A stretch of DNA of 61,472 bases from Nemertoderma westbladi (GCA_032718475.1 JAUCBJ010002569.1:1-61472); one strand, 5' to 3'. Shown: positions 14,717 to 25,132, counted from the first letter of the stretch. Numbers and translations: made by a program. The notes: generated by a model from the sequence alone, not told the origin.

Positions 14717-15529
14717 TTACTCAGCATTAGTCGACGAGAGGACATTGAAACTGTTGTTCAGGGTGATATTAGATGAAACACCATCATCCAGGGCAATTGT
14801 TTCGTTCGGTAGATGCGGGGATCCGCTATCGCCCGACCGCCGAGAGGTACTTCTAACCATTGGTTTGTCGGATAGGTGATCAATGTCAGCCATTGAATGG
14901 ACTCTTGAAGGTTTACTCGTCTCGGAAAACTTCATCATTATTTCACCGTTGAAGCTGTAAGCTGCACTGATTCCTCCAGCACTGCGTATGCGCTGGAGTT
15001 CACGCAAAAGTATGGAACGATGCGGAGTTAGATGTTCCGTTACGCGTAGAGGAGATATTCCTTTCCGATTACGCAAAGCAACGATTCGTGATTGGTGACC
15101 AACAAATCGAATAATCATAGGTCGATTTCGTTGTCCTTTTCCCCCAGTACGTAACGTGACGGGATCATTCGGCCTAGTCTCCAGCCTTCCTAGACGGTGG
15201 AAGACATCGACCAGACTCCAAGGAATCTGTAATTTTTCCATTGTCTCCATCACGGCATTTTCTTCTTCCTGCTGGTTCAGCGATTCAGAAACTCCATGTA
15301 TAAGTATGTTATGTTTTCTAGAGTATTGTTCAAGGGCGTCATTGTTTAGGCGCAAGTCTTCGTTTTGACGTCTAAGATTTACAATTTCCTTCTGCAATGC
15401 CGGAATTTTCTGCACGGATTCGGATAGAGATTTTATTTCAAGAGTTAGGGTCTGGAGAGCTACTTTAATTTCACCTTGACTTTCTATGAGTGATTTACCA
15501 AAGTCTTTCCATGACGGTTGAGAACCCAT
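14717..15529 (-). CDS. LINE ORF1 protein (coiled coil plus L1-ORF1-like RNA-binding domain)
   Basis: This is a complete 270-codon frame from ATG at 15529. Residues about 15-75 are a heptad-like coiled coil (TLEIKSLSESVQ, EIVNLRRQNEDLRLNN). They are followed by YSRKHNILIHGVSES, the start of an RRM-like domain, then RPMIIRFVGHQSRIVALRNRKG and a conserved basic tail with VTEHLTPHRSILLREL. This coiled-coil, RRM and C-terminal-domain order is that of L1-type ORF1 proteins, which trimerise and coat the element RNA. The final 60 residues are Ser-rich and low in structure. It sits upstream of the truncated ORF2 (start 14150) on the same strand, so the two are the 5' half of one element. Clade assignment is uncertain. 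No internal disruption is seen. Confidence 0.8.
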   Translation of the reverse strand: MGSQPSWKDFGKSLIESQGEIKVALQTLTLEIKSLSESVQKIPALQKEIVNLRRQNEDLRLNNDALEQYSRKHNILIHGVSESLNQQEEENAVMETMEKLQIPWSLVDVFHRLGRLETRPNDPVTLRTGGKGQRNRPMIIRFVGHQSRIVALRNRKGISPLRVTEHLTPHRSILLRELQRIRSAGGISAAYSFNGEIMMKFSETSKPSRVHSMADIDHLSDKPMVRSTSRRSGDSGSPHLPNETIALDDGVSSNITLNNSFNVLSSTNAE

Positions 15530-15980
15530 CGCTTGCGGTACCGGCTAGCGGTACCGACCCGTTGCCGTTAGATTGTATTATGTAGCAGTGTAGGGTCTAC
15601 TGCCTGACTACAGTATAGAACGATGTCCCGAACGCTGGAATCAGGGAATGAGGCAACTACCTCGTCGTTATACTGTTACTACTCTATCGTGCTATCAGTA
15701 GTCAGGTTTACAGGTCAGACATTTCATTAAGCAGCACAGTCAAGCCACCGGTACCGGTAGGCTAATTCAGTAATTAGCACATTGATGTACAGTACAGCAG
15801 TACAGAGTCTCCAAAATCCTGCACAGTAGGGAGTGCAGGTATAGTATCAAAAACAAAGACCCAAGACCCATCAACTCACCTCCTACTGTAAGAAAGATCA
15901 TCCCTCCAATAGTAATATCAGACCCTAAGCTAGTCCAACATCGTAGGTCTATCATAGGCACTCGAGCTCAGGTCAAGCGG
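15530..15980. other. 5' flank: LINE leader region and a Gag-like open stretch
   Basis: 15530-15790 lies just upstream of the minus-strand ORF1 and is probably its 5' UTR or promoter. GGTACCG-type motifs recur at about 15537-15558 and 15748-15758. From about 15791 a plus-strand frame stays open through 15980 into the 57-bp duplicated Gag segment. It reads as a plausible Gag N-terminus (RPINSPPTVRKIIPP, then RAQVKRDQEAAEQQ). It has no ATG of its own in good context and stops soon after 16037. I read it as displaced BEL/Pao 5' sequence. Confidence 0.35.
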
Positions 15981-16037
15981 GACCAAGAAGCAGCAGAACA
16001 GCAACTACCCGCGAGCCGAGAACTTATTTCTCAGCGG
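15981..16037 (+). repeat. 57-bp direct repeat, upstream copy (Gag segment)
   Basis: These 57 bases, starting GACCAAGAAGCAGCAGAA and ending TCTCAGCGG, are identical to 16413-16469 inside the Gag-Pol frame. They encode DQEAAEQQLPASRELISQR in the same reading phase relative to their own upstream frame. The upstream copy is followed by unrelated AT-rich sequence. Confidence 0.95.
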
Positions 16038-16232
16038 TATTCTGTGACAAACCTAGTCTGTAATAATACTTATATATACTATAAGCATACCGGTATTCTA
16101 ATATATTATATATATATCACGCTACACTGAGTAGCAGTATCGGTAATTAATTACTAGGCTAACGGTGATACTGAATTACTAGACTTGCTTAAACTGTAAT
16201 ATAGCAGTAGGCATTCAACTGTACAAACCAAC

Positions 16233-19200
16233 ATGTCTGACACAAAGCAAAACCTGTCAGACAGTCTCCTAGATACAACCATATGTGACCCAGACAGGAG
16301 TGTGGAACGTGTGGGACCGAAGTTCAACAGTTTCAGTTTATTTATTTATTTCACTAATATATATATAAAAGTACATACAATATATATAACAAAAAAAAAT
16401 TTCAATCAAAACGACCAAGAAGCAGCAGAACAGCAACTACCCGCGAGCCGAGAACTTATTTCTCAGCGGCCCGACAGCTCCAGTAGTGCGGATACTGTAG
16501 AGCTGACACCCGAGCACGGAGCAAAGATGACAGATGGGGTTTATTCGGACCCCCTTCTCATCCTTCCTGCAGCCGTACTCACGAGGTTATTGATTGCGGT
16601 GGAGGAACACCAGATTGATTGGGCGAGAAATAAGCGATCGACTAAGGATAGTTATGCGGGATACACAAGGGAAGAACTGAAGCCTATGGTCGAGTCGCAA
16701 TGGAACTTCCCCGGACCCGGACTCCCGTTTGATTTATCGGAAGCTGCCTGGGAAGACATACACAGGATGGGAGTAACCAAGGAAACCATCGATCCAGCTG
16801 TGTGGAAGAGGTCAGCAGCAGGATACGTACAGGGATTCTTCAGCTCTATGGAGCGATTAAAAGAACAACTGTTTCAACAACCCCAAGGACCTCAAGAGCA
16901 GGGACAGCTGCTTTATCAAGTTAGAGAAATAATTCTACGAATCAGGCTAATCTTATCGGCCTTTGAGGAGGCTTCTAAAAGAAGACAAGACACGTCGTTG
17001 CAAGTTGCCGTAAAGACTTGGTTTCAACGGGTGAGTCTCCAGGTTCAAGGAACGGCTCAGTGGAAAGCTCAGCTGGATGAGCGCTCAACCCATGGAGAAT
17101 CAACAGACGCTACATTTTCCCAAGTGGAAAGTGAAGTGACGGCAGAGAAACCGCATAAGAGGGATGCCATTGACATCTATCTGTCGGACTATCAACGTTT
17201 TGTAGGAGATGAAGAGTTGAGGAGAAGGCTAGATGGACTTAGCCCTAATAGTGAAGGAGCCAAGCTTGTGTTGGACGCAATAGATGCGGATAGGATAGCT
17301 GCGAACCAAGCTACATTTGATGAATGCCTCCGCATCACTAGGGTCCAAGAAGAACAAGTAAAGAAAAAACGTATAGCAGACAGAAAGACAGCGGCAGTGG
17401 CAGCAGCAGTGGCAGCGGCAGAAGCGGAAAGAAAAGCGGCAGCGGCAGCGGCAGCGGCAGAAGTAGAAGCGGAAAGAAAGGCGGTAGAAGTGGAAAGAAA
17501 GGCGGTAGAAATGGAAAGAAAGGCAGTAGAAGTGGAAAGAAAGGCGGCAGTGGCAGCGGCCGAAGCGGAAAGAAAGGCGGCAGTGGCAGCGGCAGAGGCA
17601 GTGGCAGAAGCAGAACGGAGAGCTTCTGAAGAAACCACCCAACTAGAATTGGAAAACATTCAGGAGAATCAAGACTGCATAAATAAACAGTTAACAGCTA
17701 GTCAAATGCAGATGATGGGTCGATCAACTCCCAAAAGACAGGGATATACATCATCTGAGGAAGGCGATACCACCGATCCTGAAGGCGGAGGAAATAGATC
17801 TCGTCTAAGCAGACGTAGAAGAATGTCCCACCGTCAGAAATTGCCTGATTTGCCCCCAGCTGTTAGAAGGCAACTAAATAACACAAACTTAGGTAGTATA
17901 GAACCCACAGACCAAATAATTAACATAGAAAGACTCCCTACTATAGTAGATGAGCCTGAAATAATTAGGCCTGTTCTCGAAGCCACCCCTTCGGTGATAG
18001 AGACACATGTACTCCCTGAACCTACCTCTAAATTCCCTCTGCACAGCACGAAGCTACCTGTGCCCCACAGAACCACCCCTGAAATTGTTCATGTCCTGGA
18101 CTCCGAGCGAAATATTCCTGACTTGTCGCCCGTTGTCCCTCGTCCGCCCGCTACAACATTGGCGCCTCCCGCTTCGGCGGTCGAGTGGGTAGATGAGGGA
18201 CGACGGGAGATGGGTCTCCTGCTCGGACAGCTGAGGGAACAACATTCTCGCTCCTCTCAGCAGGCCCAGGAGATGGAGGGAACTGTGCAGCAGTTAAAGG
18301 GAACAATTAGAGAGAGTAGGTTAGAGTTGCAAGAAGTGCAGCAAAGTATCGCATTAGAACGCGATAAATTAGTAAATACACAAAAGGGTATACCACCACC
18401 CCCTGTAACAATGTGTCAACCTGTTAGGTCTGAAGTATTTCATGCGCAAGGTGTGGAGCCTACACGCATCTATACTGCTAGCGAAGTGGAAACTCCTATA
18501 GTAAACCCTATTAAGGGTAATTATAAACCCGTTGACAATGATATCCCATATAGACTTGATAATAATCCGAGAAATTTATATACCGATAACTCGATATTAA
18601 ATAACACGATGGCCCAAGAAAGTTTTATGCGTCAAATGGCTAGAACCGAAGCCTGTCAAGCGGTAAAGGTGGGAGAGATCGTCAAGTTCAATGGAGATGA
18701 GATGAAATGGTTACCTTTTAATGAATATTACAAAGATAACATACAGAACTCTGTGCTATCTAACGGAGAGAAACTTAGATTCCTCATCGAGTGCTTGGAA
18801 GGATCTCCCAAGTTAATGGCGTTAAAGTTTATTGGACATCCAGATGGATTAAGACAAGTTTGGGATACACTAAACATCAGGTATGGTAATAGGAATAACA
18901 TAGCTAAATATTTGTATGCTAAATTAGTAGCGACACGAAAGTTCATTAGCAGCGGGATAATAGAGTTTTCCGATGAGATTCAAGAGATCTGTAGACAATT
19001 AGATTGGTTAGGTAAGTCTCATGAATATCAGAGTTCTATGGTTATTGGAGCCGTGGCTTCTACTTTACCGAAGGGTGGAGTAGGTACACGCTGGGATAAG
19101 AAAGTGTTATATATGATGGAACAACAACGACGAGACCCTACCATGGCTGATCTCATGTCATTCTTAGATGGAGAAGTGAAATTACAGCTCCTAAAACAGT

Positions 19201-22200
19201 CCAGAGAGAAGACACCGGAAAACAAGGTAAGTGAGAAACCCGTTTCTAGGAGAAAGGTAACACCAGTGTGTTATACCGACGACGGCGAAAGCCAGATTTC
19301 TCAAGGGGAGGATAGCGGGAAAGACACTGAAAGATCTTATTATGTCAATAAAACGCCTAAAGAACAGGTAAGTAAATTCAAGTCTCGAACCAATGACAGG
19401 AGAGAACAGATAAGAAAAACTCCTCCTACGTCTCCCAAGAGAATTCAGGTGAGAAAGCCCGAAGAAAGAACGAGTGTGCACAATGTTATTCAAAATAAAG
19501 TAAGCAACATCAAACCGACATGTGCGTTATGTGACGGGACCCACCGTTTGAATATGTGTGATGAATTCCTGAAGAAATCATTAACGGAGAGACGAGAAGT
19601 CATGTGGGATAAGCGGTTGTGTTATAATTGCCTCAGACAAGGACACCAACGGCGAACCTGTTACTCCGACACAAGGTGTGCAAAGTGCGGTGCGAAACAT
19701 CATATCTTGTTGCACACTGAATTCGAACGAAACAGTCCGAGTCAGGTAAGTGATTCCGAACTACATGTCCAATTCAGTGATGTGAACGACACTGACCAAA
19801 GTTCTGAGATGGAAGGATTCTATACGGATGAATTCTCCGACGAAGATGAATCCTGTTACATGATAAATACCGCAGTGTATCGAGCACTTACGTATGAAAA
19901 AGACACAGACAGCGACCTCACCCTAACTACTTCTGATCGACAACCATCTTGGAAAGCGCCACCTTCCAATGTAGGAATCCGAGAATTTCCTGTAGTACAG
20001 TTAAGGGTCCACGGACCTAAAAGGAGTTATGTAGTGAACGCCCTCCTTGACTCCGGTAGTACAGGAACATTCATCGACAAAGAACTAGCCGAAGACATCT
20101 TTGCTGGACAACCCAAGTTCCGAACTAAGCTAAACATGTCAGGAATTATGCAGGTTTGGAAATCTACAGTAATAGCGGATTATTATGTAGGTGAGTTGTC
20201 CACCCCCCAGGATGAACTAGGAGAACATAGTATAAGGTCAGTAAAAATGGTGGCGATAAAGAACTTCGCTACCACCCAAGTGGAACCTTATAACTGGGAT
20301 GAGGACGATTTCACCCAGCAGCTGGAAATACCTAGATTCAACACCGATTACCCTGGAGTGCAAATACTCATCGGTCAAAATGCGCATGAAGCGCTCGAGA
20401 CATTGGAGAAACGGCCCGCTCAACCGCAACCACTACAAGCTTATGCGGGAAGAACTAGAGTGGGTTGGTACTTTACTGGCCCTTCCCGTAGAACTCTCAT
20501 GGAAAGATTACCGAAAGACCAGGTATGTCAAGTGAGAGAATGGGAAGTCGAGGGCAGTGAGTTAGACGATCCAACTGAGGGAACACCATACTCCTCAGAT
20601 AATGACGATGTCCACCAACTTTTCGATGAGGAGAATACCATTGATCTCCTTAAGGAAAACGAGACTTGGCAAAACCAAGTGAACTTATGTCAGCTCCTTC
20701 TTCCATCAGAACGAGACGACTATAACGACGAACTTAATGACGTCATTGAACGTTATAATGCCAAGACTCGGGATGAACACGCCGTACGATTCTTTACTCA
20801 AGAGGCTGTAGAGCCCAATTCCTACGATAAGGCCCTATCGGTAGAGGAAGAAAGAGCCAAGCAGATCCAAGAGACAACTACACGTTTTCTTAAAGATCAA
20901 GGTAGATATGAGATCGGTCTACCTTTCCGAAAGCGAGAACCAAAGTTCGTAAACAACAGACCCTTGGCGGAGAAAAGAATTGCTCAACTACATCGACGCC
21001 TTACGGCAAATTCTTCAGCTAAAGAAATGTATCAAACGCAGTTGAAGAAATTTATTAGCAAGGGATATGCGGAGCTAGTACCGGAAGAAACACCTATAAC
21101 TGAGAGAACGTATTATTTAACTCACCATTACGTTCCCAAACCCGGTAAACCCCATGAGGTACGAGTGGTGTTTGACGGCTCCGCCCTCTATATGGGCCAA
21201 TCCCTTAATTCCGAATTGTTACCCGGACCCAACTTACTCCAATCCTTGTTGGGAATACTCTTAAGATTAAGACAATATTCAATTGCTTTCGCCTCAGATA
21301 TAGAAGGCATGTTCTTACAAGTCAAGGCGCTGGATAGGGATCGAGATAGCCTACGATTTCTGTGGTGGCCTGAAGGAGACCTCAACCAGAAACCGGTGGA
21401 GTACTGGATGACCATCCAGGCTTTTGGGATAATCTCAAGCCCTTCAAACGCCTGTTCAGTGGTGCGCACCACTGCGGATGACAACCGAGAAGCCTTCTCT
21501 AAAGAGGTGATTGACAACATCAAGCGGGATATATACATGGACGATAATCTAAAGTCCCTTCCATCAGTCGAAGAAGCCATTGACGTCGCTAAAGGAACGG
21601 TAGAGTGCTTAAAAAGAGGTGGATTTCGATTAACTAAATTCACCAGCAACTCCCGTGAGTTTCTGGAGTCGATCCCGGTAGAAGATCGAGGAGCGAAAGA
21701 CCTAGATCTAATAAAAGATGATCTCCCAGAAACTAAGACCCTTGGTTTGAAATGGGACACAGAAAGAGATATCCTGTTTTTCCAACTAAAACAGCGAGAT
21801 AATCCAGTTCGGACTAAACGGATTTGTTTAAGTATCCTGAGCACTTATTTCGATCCATTGGGATTTATTAGCCCAGTTATATTGATTGCTCGGAGTTTAG
21901 TACAACAAATGTGGCTTGAAAACCACTCATGGGACGATCCACTTAAGGGAGAATTATTAAAGAAGTGGATGAAATGGGAAGATTCTCTACCAGCCATCGA
22001 GAACTTTATAATTTCCCGTTCATATTTTGGTCATGTTCTCCCTACGTATTCCTATCAACTCCATGTGTTTGGAGACGCCAGCGATATGGGAATAGGTATA
22101 GTAGCCTACCTAAGGGTGGAAACTCCGGACGGAATCAAAGTCGCCTTGGTTACCTCTAAGGCATTGATAAACAACAAGTTGAAAGTTCCTCGAGCGGAGT

Positions 22201-24419
22201 TAAAAGCGGCTCTATACGCTACAGCCATCGGCCGGAATGTAACAGAACAGATCGACTATCCACTGGAGAAAACTGTCTATTGGACCGACGCTTTACTCGT
22301 GTTGGAGTATATAACCAATGAAGTCTGTCAGTTCAGCGTCTTCGTTACCAACAGAGTAGCCATTATACTCAGTCGCACAACGATGGATCAATGGAGACAT
22401 TGCCCCGGAACGATTAATCCAGCAGACATCGCCTCCAGGGGAGCAACTCCACAAGAACTGGTAGATACTCCAGACTGGTTAGGTGGACCCGACTTCCTCT
22501 ACAAAGAAGAAGAAGAATGGCCTCCTCATCTTACTACAGCAGAGATTAGACAGGCCAAGGGAGCGGAGAAAGTCAAACCTAAAACTCGGGCGAGTAAATC
22601 GAAGTTATTTAAACCTATGGTAGATCTGTCTGTACTACATACTTCCGGAGACGACGCTTTGGATCAGAAACCCACAGCCACAAATAAGTCTGTAGTGGAA
22701 ATCCGTGAGAAGGATTGGAAATCTGGAATACCAGACGTCTCGCAAGGACTCTCACCTCTTCTGCAGAGAGCGATACATCACTACAGTTCCTGGAATCGGC
22801 TCTGTAAGGCCATTACATATTTAAAGAGATGTTTTCACCATCACTACTCCGGGATGAAGACCAAAAGTGATACCGCTCCAATAACATCGGTGCAGGTCCA
22901 TGTTATTAAAGATCTTCCCAAATATAAGATATCCGACAGGTTTCTGAAGGAGAAGATCAGTTATCAGGAGCATGAAGAAACCAACAAGCAGATGCTGAGA
23001 CTCCTGCAATGCTATGAGGATTCCGATAAGTATTTCCTGTTGTTGAGAAATCCGCAGATGCGCTTAAGGGATCGTTTCTCTAGCACAATGATAGATGGGT
23101 TGATACGTGTTGGAGGAAGATTAACGAATGCTCCATTATCCTTTGACACTAAGTTTCCCATACTCATTAGAAATCTTGAGATACAAGTCAAGATGATTGT
23201 AGATGTTCACAGCAAACTTTATCATGCTGGTAGAGAACGAGTTCTTAGCGAAATTCGAACTCGCTATTATTTTTATAAACCCCATAGAGCTCTGAACCAA
23301 GTTCTTAGGAACTGCATACCCTGTAGGAAAGCATTCAGTAGGCCTTTAACACAGCGAGAGGCAGAATTACCTAGGGAACGAGTAAGCTTCTATGAACCAC
23401 CCTTTACTAATACCGGTGTAGATTTATTTGGCCCTATTGAAGTATATCGTGCTAGGACTATAGTCAAGAGATGGTGTGTCATCTTTGTTTGTATGACTTG
23501 TAGAGCTATCCATCTCGATATGGTGAACGATTTATCTACCAACAGCTTTCTATTAAGCTTACGACGACAGATCGCTCGCTTTGGCACTAGTAACACGATG
23601 AGATCTGATAAGGGAACAAACTTCATTGGTGCCAACAATGAAATCAAAGCTTACGTCAAAGATTGGAACCAAAGACAGGTGGACGATCAGCTACGAGTAA
23701 CAGCGTCTAGCTGGACCTTCAACGCCGCCGACGCCCCTTGGTGGGGAGGAAGTTGGGAGAGATTAATAAGAAGTGTGAAGACCGCATTTCACTTTATAGT
23801 GCCATGCCGCGCGTATCTCACCGACGAACTTTTGCGGACGTTAATGGAGGAAATCGCCGCCTATCTCAACGAGAGACCGCTTATGCCAGTCTCATCGAGT
23901 CCCGATTCCCTGGAAGCGCTAACACCCGCGCATTTCCTACTGAAGAAGCCTGTAGCCATGCTCCCACAATCGGAAATCACAGACGGAGACGAATACTGCC
24001 GGCAAACTTGGCAACTCATGCAGTTGTTATCCCGTCATTTCGCTGACCATTTCGAAAAACATTATCTGCCCACGCTACAACTTCGAACTAAGTGGTTTGC
24101 GCAGCAAGAAAACGTCAGCGCTGGGGACATGGTTCTTATTGTGGATGTAGATCTTCCACGTAAGCGGTGGCAGACAGGTCGTATCATCGAGACTCACATC
24201 TCGGATGACGGTTTAGTGCGATCGGTAGAACTCGTCGTCATGCGACGTAACTTCAAGAAACCGGGAATTGTCTTTGAGACACAGCAGCTCAATCGCCCAG
24301 TTGGTCGTTTATGTTTACTGGAAAGGGACAGAGAACTCTCCGGAAACTATGGAAGGCAAGATACTCTTCCCACGACCACCTCCCTAATCCAACAAACATC
24401 TACGGACTCCCCAACGTAA
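16233..24419 (+). CDS. gag-pol: BEL/Pao LTR retrotransposon Gag-Pol polyprotein
   Basis: A single 2728-codon frame runs from ATG 16233 to TAA 24417-24419. Domains in order: an Ala/Glu/Lys-rich coiled coil at about residues 383-466; a Gag region of the DUF1759 type at about 816-950 (KWLPFNEYY, RFLIECLEG); zinc knuckles at about 1097-1163, including CYNCLRQGHQRRTC (CX2CX4HX4C); an aspartic protease with DSGSTGTFID at 1273; reverse transcriptase with VFDGSA, FASDIEGMF and the catalytic YMDD at 1768-1771; RNase H with FGDASD near 1947 and YWTDA; an integrase HHCC finger at about 2326-2370; and a DDE core at about D2396, D2459 (RSDKGTNF) and E2508 (WWGGSWERL). A C-terminal domain with VDVDLPRKRW follows. 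The protease-RT-RNaseH-integrase order and WWGGSWER identify BEL/Pao. Residues about 33-60 are an AT-rich insert beside a 57-bp duplication, so the annotated start may not be the original one. All catalytic residues are present. Confidence 0.95.
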   Translation: MSDTKQNLSDSLLDTTICDPDRSVERVGPKFNSFSLFIYFTNIYIKVHTIYITKKNFNQNDQEAAEQQLPASRELISQRPDSSSSADTVELTPEHGAKMTDGVYSDPLLILPAAVLTRLLIAVEEHQIDWARNKRSTKDSYAGYTREELKPMVESQWNFPGPGLPFDLSEAAWEDIHRMGVTKETIDPAVWKRSAAGYVQGFFSSMERLKEQLFQQPQGPQEQGQLLYQVREIILRIRLILSAFEEASKRRQDTSLQVAVKTWFQRVSLQVQGTAQWKAQLDERSTHGESTDATFSQVESEVTAEKPHKRDAIDIYLSDYQRFVGDEELRRRLDGLSPNSEGAKLVLDAIDADRIAANQATFDECLRITRVQEEQVKKKRIADRKTAAVAAAVAAAEAERKAAAAAAAAEVEAERKAVEVERKAVEMERKAVEVERKAAVAAAEAERKAAVAAAEAVAEAERRASEETTQLELENIQENQDCINKQLTASQMQMMGRSTPKRQGYTSSEEGDTTDPEGGGNRSRLSRRRRMSHRQKLPDLPPAVRRQLNNTNLGSIEPTDQIINIERLPTIVDEPEIIRPVLEATPSVIETHVLPEPTSKFPLHSTKLPVPHRTTPEIVHVLDSERNIPDLSPVVPRPPATTLAPPASAVEWVDEGRREMGLLLGQLREQHSRSSQQAQEMEGTVQQLKGTIRESRLELQEVQQSIALERDKLVNTQKGIPPPPVTMCQPVRSEVFHAQGVEPTRIYTASEVETPIVNPIKGNYKPVDNDIPYRLDNNPRNLYTDNSILNNTMAQESFMRQMARTEACQAVKVGEIVKFNGDEMKWLPFNEYYKDNIQNSVLSNGEKLRFLIECLEGSPKLMALKFIGHPDGLRQVWDTLNIRYGNRNNIAKYLYAKLVATRKFISSGIIEFSDEIQEICRQLDWLGKSHEYQSSMVIGAVASTLPKGGVGTRWDKKVLYMMEQQRRDPTMADLMSFLDGEVKLQLLKQSREKTPENKVSEKPVSRRKVTPVCYTDDGESQISQGEDSGKDTERSYYVNKTPKEQVSKFKSRTNDRREQIRKTPPTSPKRIQVRKPEERTSVHNVIQNKVSNIKPTCALCDGTHRLNMCDEFLKKSLTERREVMWDKRLCYNCLRQGHQRRTCYSDTRCAKCGAKHHILLHTEFERNSPSQVSDSELHVQFSDVNDTDQSSEMEGFYTDEFSDEDESCYMINTAVYRALTYEKDTDSDLTLTTSDRQPSWKAPPSNVGIREFPVVQLRVHGPKRSYVVNALLDSGSTGTFIDKELAEDIFAGQPKFRTKLNMSGIMQVWKSTVIADYYVGELSTPQDELGEHSIRSVKMVAIKNFATTQVEPYNWDEDDFTQQLEIPRFNTDYPGVQILIGQNAHEALETLEKRPAQPQPLQAYAGRTRVGWYFTGPSRRTLMERLPKDQVCQVREWEVEGSELDDPTEGTPYSSDNDDVHQLFDEENTIDLLKENETWQNQVNLCQLLLPSERDDYNDELNDVIERYNAKTRDEHAVRFFTQEAVEPNSYDKALSVEEERAKQIQETTTRFLKDQGRYEIGLPFRKREPKFVNNRPLAEKRIAQLHRRLTANSSAKEMYQTQLKKFISKGYAELVPEETPITERTYYLTHHYVPKPGKPHEVRVVFDGSALYMGQSLNSELLPGPNLLQSLLGILLRLRQYSIAFASDIEGMFLQVKALDRDRDSLRFLWWPEGDLNQKPVEYWMTIQAFGIISSPSNACSVVRTTADDNREAFSKEVIDNIKRDIYMDDNLKSLPSVEEAIDVAKGTVECLKRGGFRLTKFTSNSREFLESIPVEDRGAKDLDLIKDDLPETKTLGLKWDTERDILFFQLKQRDNPVRTKRICLSILSTYFDPLGFISPVILIARSLVQQMWLENHSWDDPLKGELLKKWMKWEDSLPAIENFIISRSYFGHVLPTYSYQLHVFGDASDMGIGIVAYLRVETPDGIKVALVTSKALINNKLKVPRAELKAALYATAIGRNVTEQIDYPLEKTVYWTDALLVLEYITNEVCQFSVFVTNRVAIILSRTTMDQWRHCPGTINPADIASRGATPQELVDTPDWLGGPDFLYKEEEEWPPHLTTAEIRQAKGAEKVKPKTRASKSKLFKPMVDLSVLHTSGDDALDQKPTATNKSVVEIREKDWKSGIPDVSQGLSPLLQRAIHHYSSWNRLCKAITYLKRCFHHHYSGMKTKSDTAPITSVQVHVIKDLPKYKISDRFLKEKISYQEHEETNKQMLRLLQCYEDSDKYFLLLRNPQMRLRDRFSSTMIDGLIRVGGRLTNAPLSFDTKFPILIRNLEIQVKMIVDVHSKLYHAGRERVLSEIRTRYYFYKPHRALNQVLRNCIPCRKAFSRPLTQREAELPRERVSFYEPPFTNTGVDLFGPIEVYRARTIVKRWCVIFVCMTCRAIHLDMVNDLSTNSFLLSLRRQIARFGTSNTMRSDKGTNFIGANNEIKAYVKDWNQRQVDDQLRVTASSWTFNAADAPWWGGSWERLIRSVKTAFHFIVPCRAYLTDELLRTLMEEIAAYLNERPLMPVSSSPDSLEALTPAHFLLKKPVAMLPQSEITDGDEYCRQTWQLMQLLSRHFADHFEKHYLPTLQLRTKWFAQQENVSAGDMVLIVDVDLPRKRWQTGRIIETHISDDGLVRSVELVVMRRNFKKPGIVFETQQLNRPVGRLCLLERDRELSGNYGRQDTLPTTTSLIQQTSTDSPT
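16413..16469 (+). repeat. 57-bp direct repeat, downstream copy (within Gag-Pol)
   Basis: This is the second exact copy of the segment at 15981-16037. It is preceded by about 80 bases of very AT-rich, low-complexity sequence (16333-16412) that encodes an atypical stretch of Gag. That suggests the Gag N-terminus was rebuilt by a duplication or insertion. Confidence 0.95.
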
Positions 24420-24437
24420 CAGCGTTTGGAGTGGGTG

Positions 24438-24919
24438 TGTGACCATATTATTTTATATTCTTATTATTTTATATTTATGTATGTATTATTATGTAATTTT
24501 ATTATAATCGTTTTCTTTAATTTTATTTAGTAGAATGTTATTTTAGCGATTATTTAGTAGATTAGTGCAATATATATTAGCGTTTATTACTTAATTACTT
24601 ATATATTATAGATTTAGTGCGACGGCGAGAAATAATTCTTTTCTCTTTCCTTACTGTCCGTATTACATTATAAATACGTAACTACAGTAAGATGAAATGT
24701 CCGTACTTATTAAAGTACAATAAAGCTCCTACTATATTCAAGTATTATTGGTAAGTAGAGTATTAGGAATGCAAAGTTCAGATCCTCGTGTCTCGGCTAA
24801 ACCAAGCTCTGGGTAGACCTTGGAAACGACTTGCCTCTTCTCACTGACATTGCTTCGTGCGATATTGCTCTCATACCGTATATTAAATAATACATATAGT
24901 AGCGTGATGTCCCTTTAAC
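24438..24919 (+). repeat. Candidate 3' LTR of the BEL/Pao element
   Basis: Eighteen bases after the polyprotein stop, a purine-rich stretch (GGAGTGGGTG) precedes TGTGACCATATT, a plausible LTR start. The region is AT-rich, contains AATAAA at about 24720, and could end with TTTAACA near 24919, giving about 480 bp. No matching copy is visible upstream of the polyprotein, so both ends are inferred from the TG...CA rule and not from an LTR-LTR alignment. Confidence 0.4.
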
Positions 24920-24968
24920 AGTAGCGTATAACGCAAAATAAATCTGTTAAACCCTTTGACCATCTGCA

Positions 24969-25066
24969 ATTCTAGTCGATTAAGATATCGCGGCACCCAC
25001 CGATATACTTGAAAGACAAAATTCTAGAATCAGTGGTTAACGTCCCCAGACTTGTTCTGGAATAAA
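24969..25066 (+). repeat. Structured direct repeat, copy A
   Basis: The copy begins ATTCTAGTCGATTAAGATATCG and ends CCAGACTTGTTCTGG then AATAAA. Nested inverted repeats are visible: ATTCTAG with CTAGAAT, ATATCG with CGATAT, and CCAGA with TCTGG. Copy B lies at 25133-25232. Confidence 0.7.
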
Positions 25067-25132
25067 CCGGTGCCCATCCTAAATATTAACTATTAATATT
25101 TATAAAATCTGTCAAATTTCAGATCCTTTAAC

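Noticed and set aside
17192-17659. Antisense Ser/Ala-rich frame of 155 codons
   Set aside because: It is the shadow of the Ala/Glu-rich coiled coil of Gag on the opposite strand.
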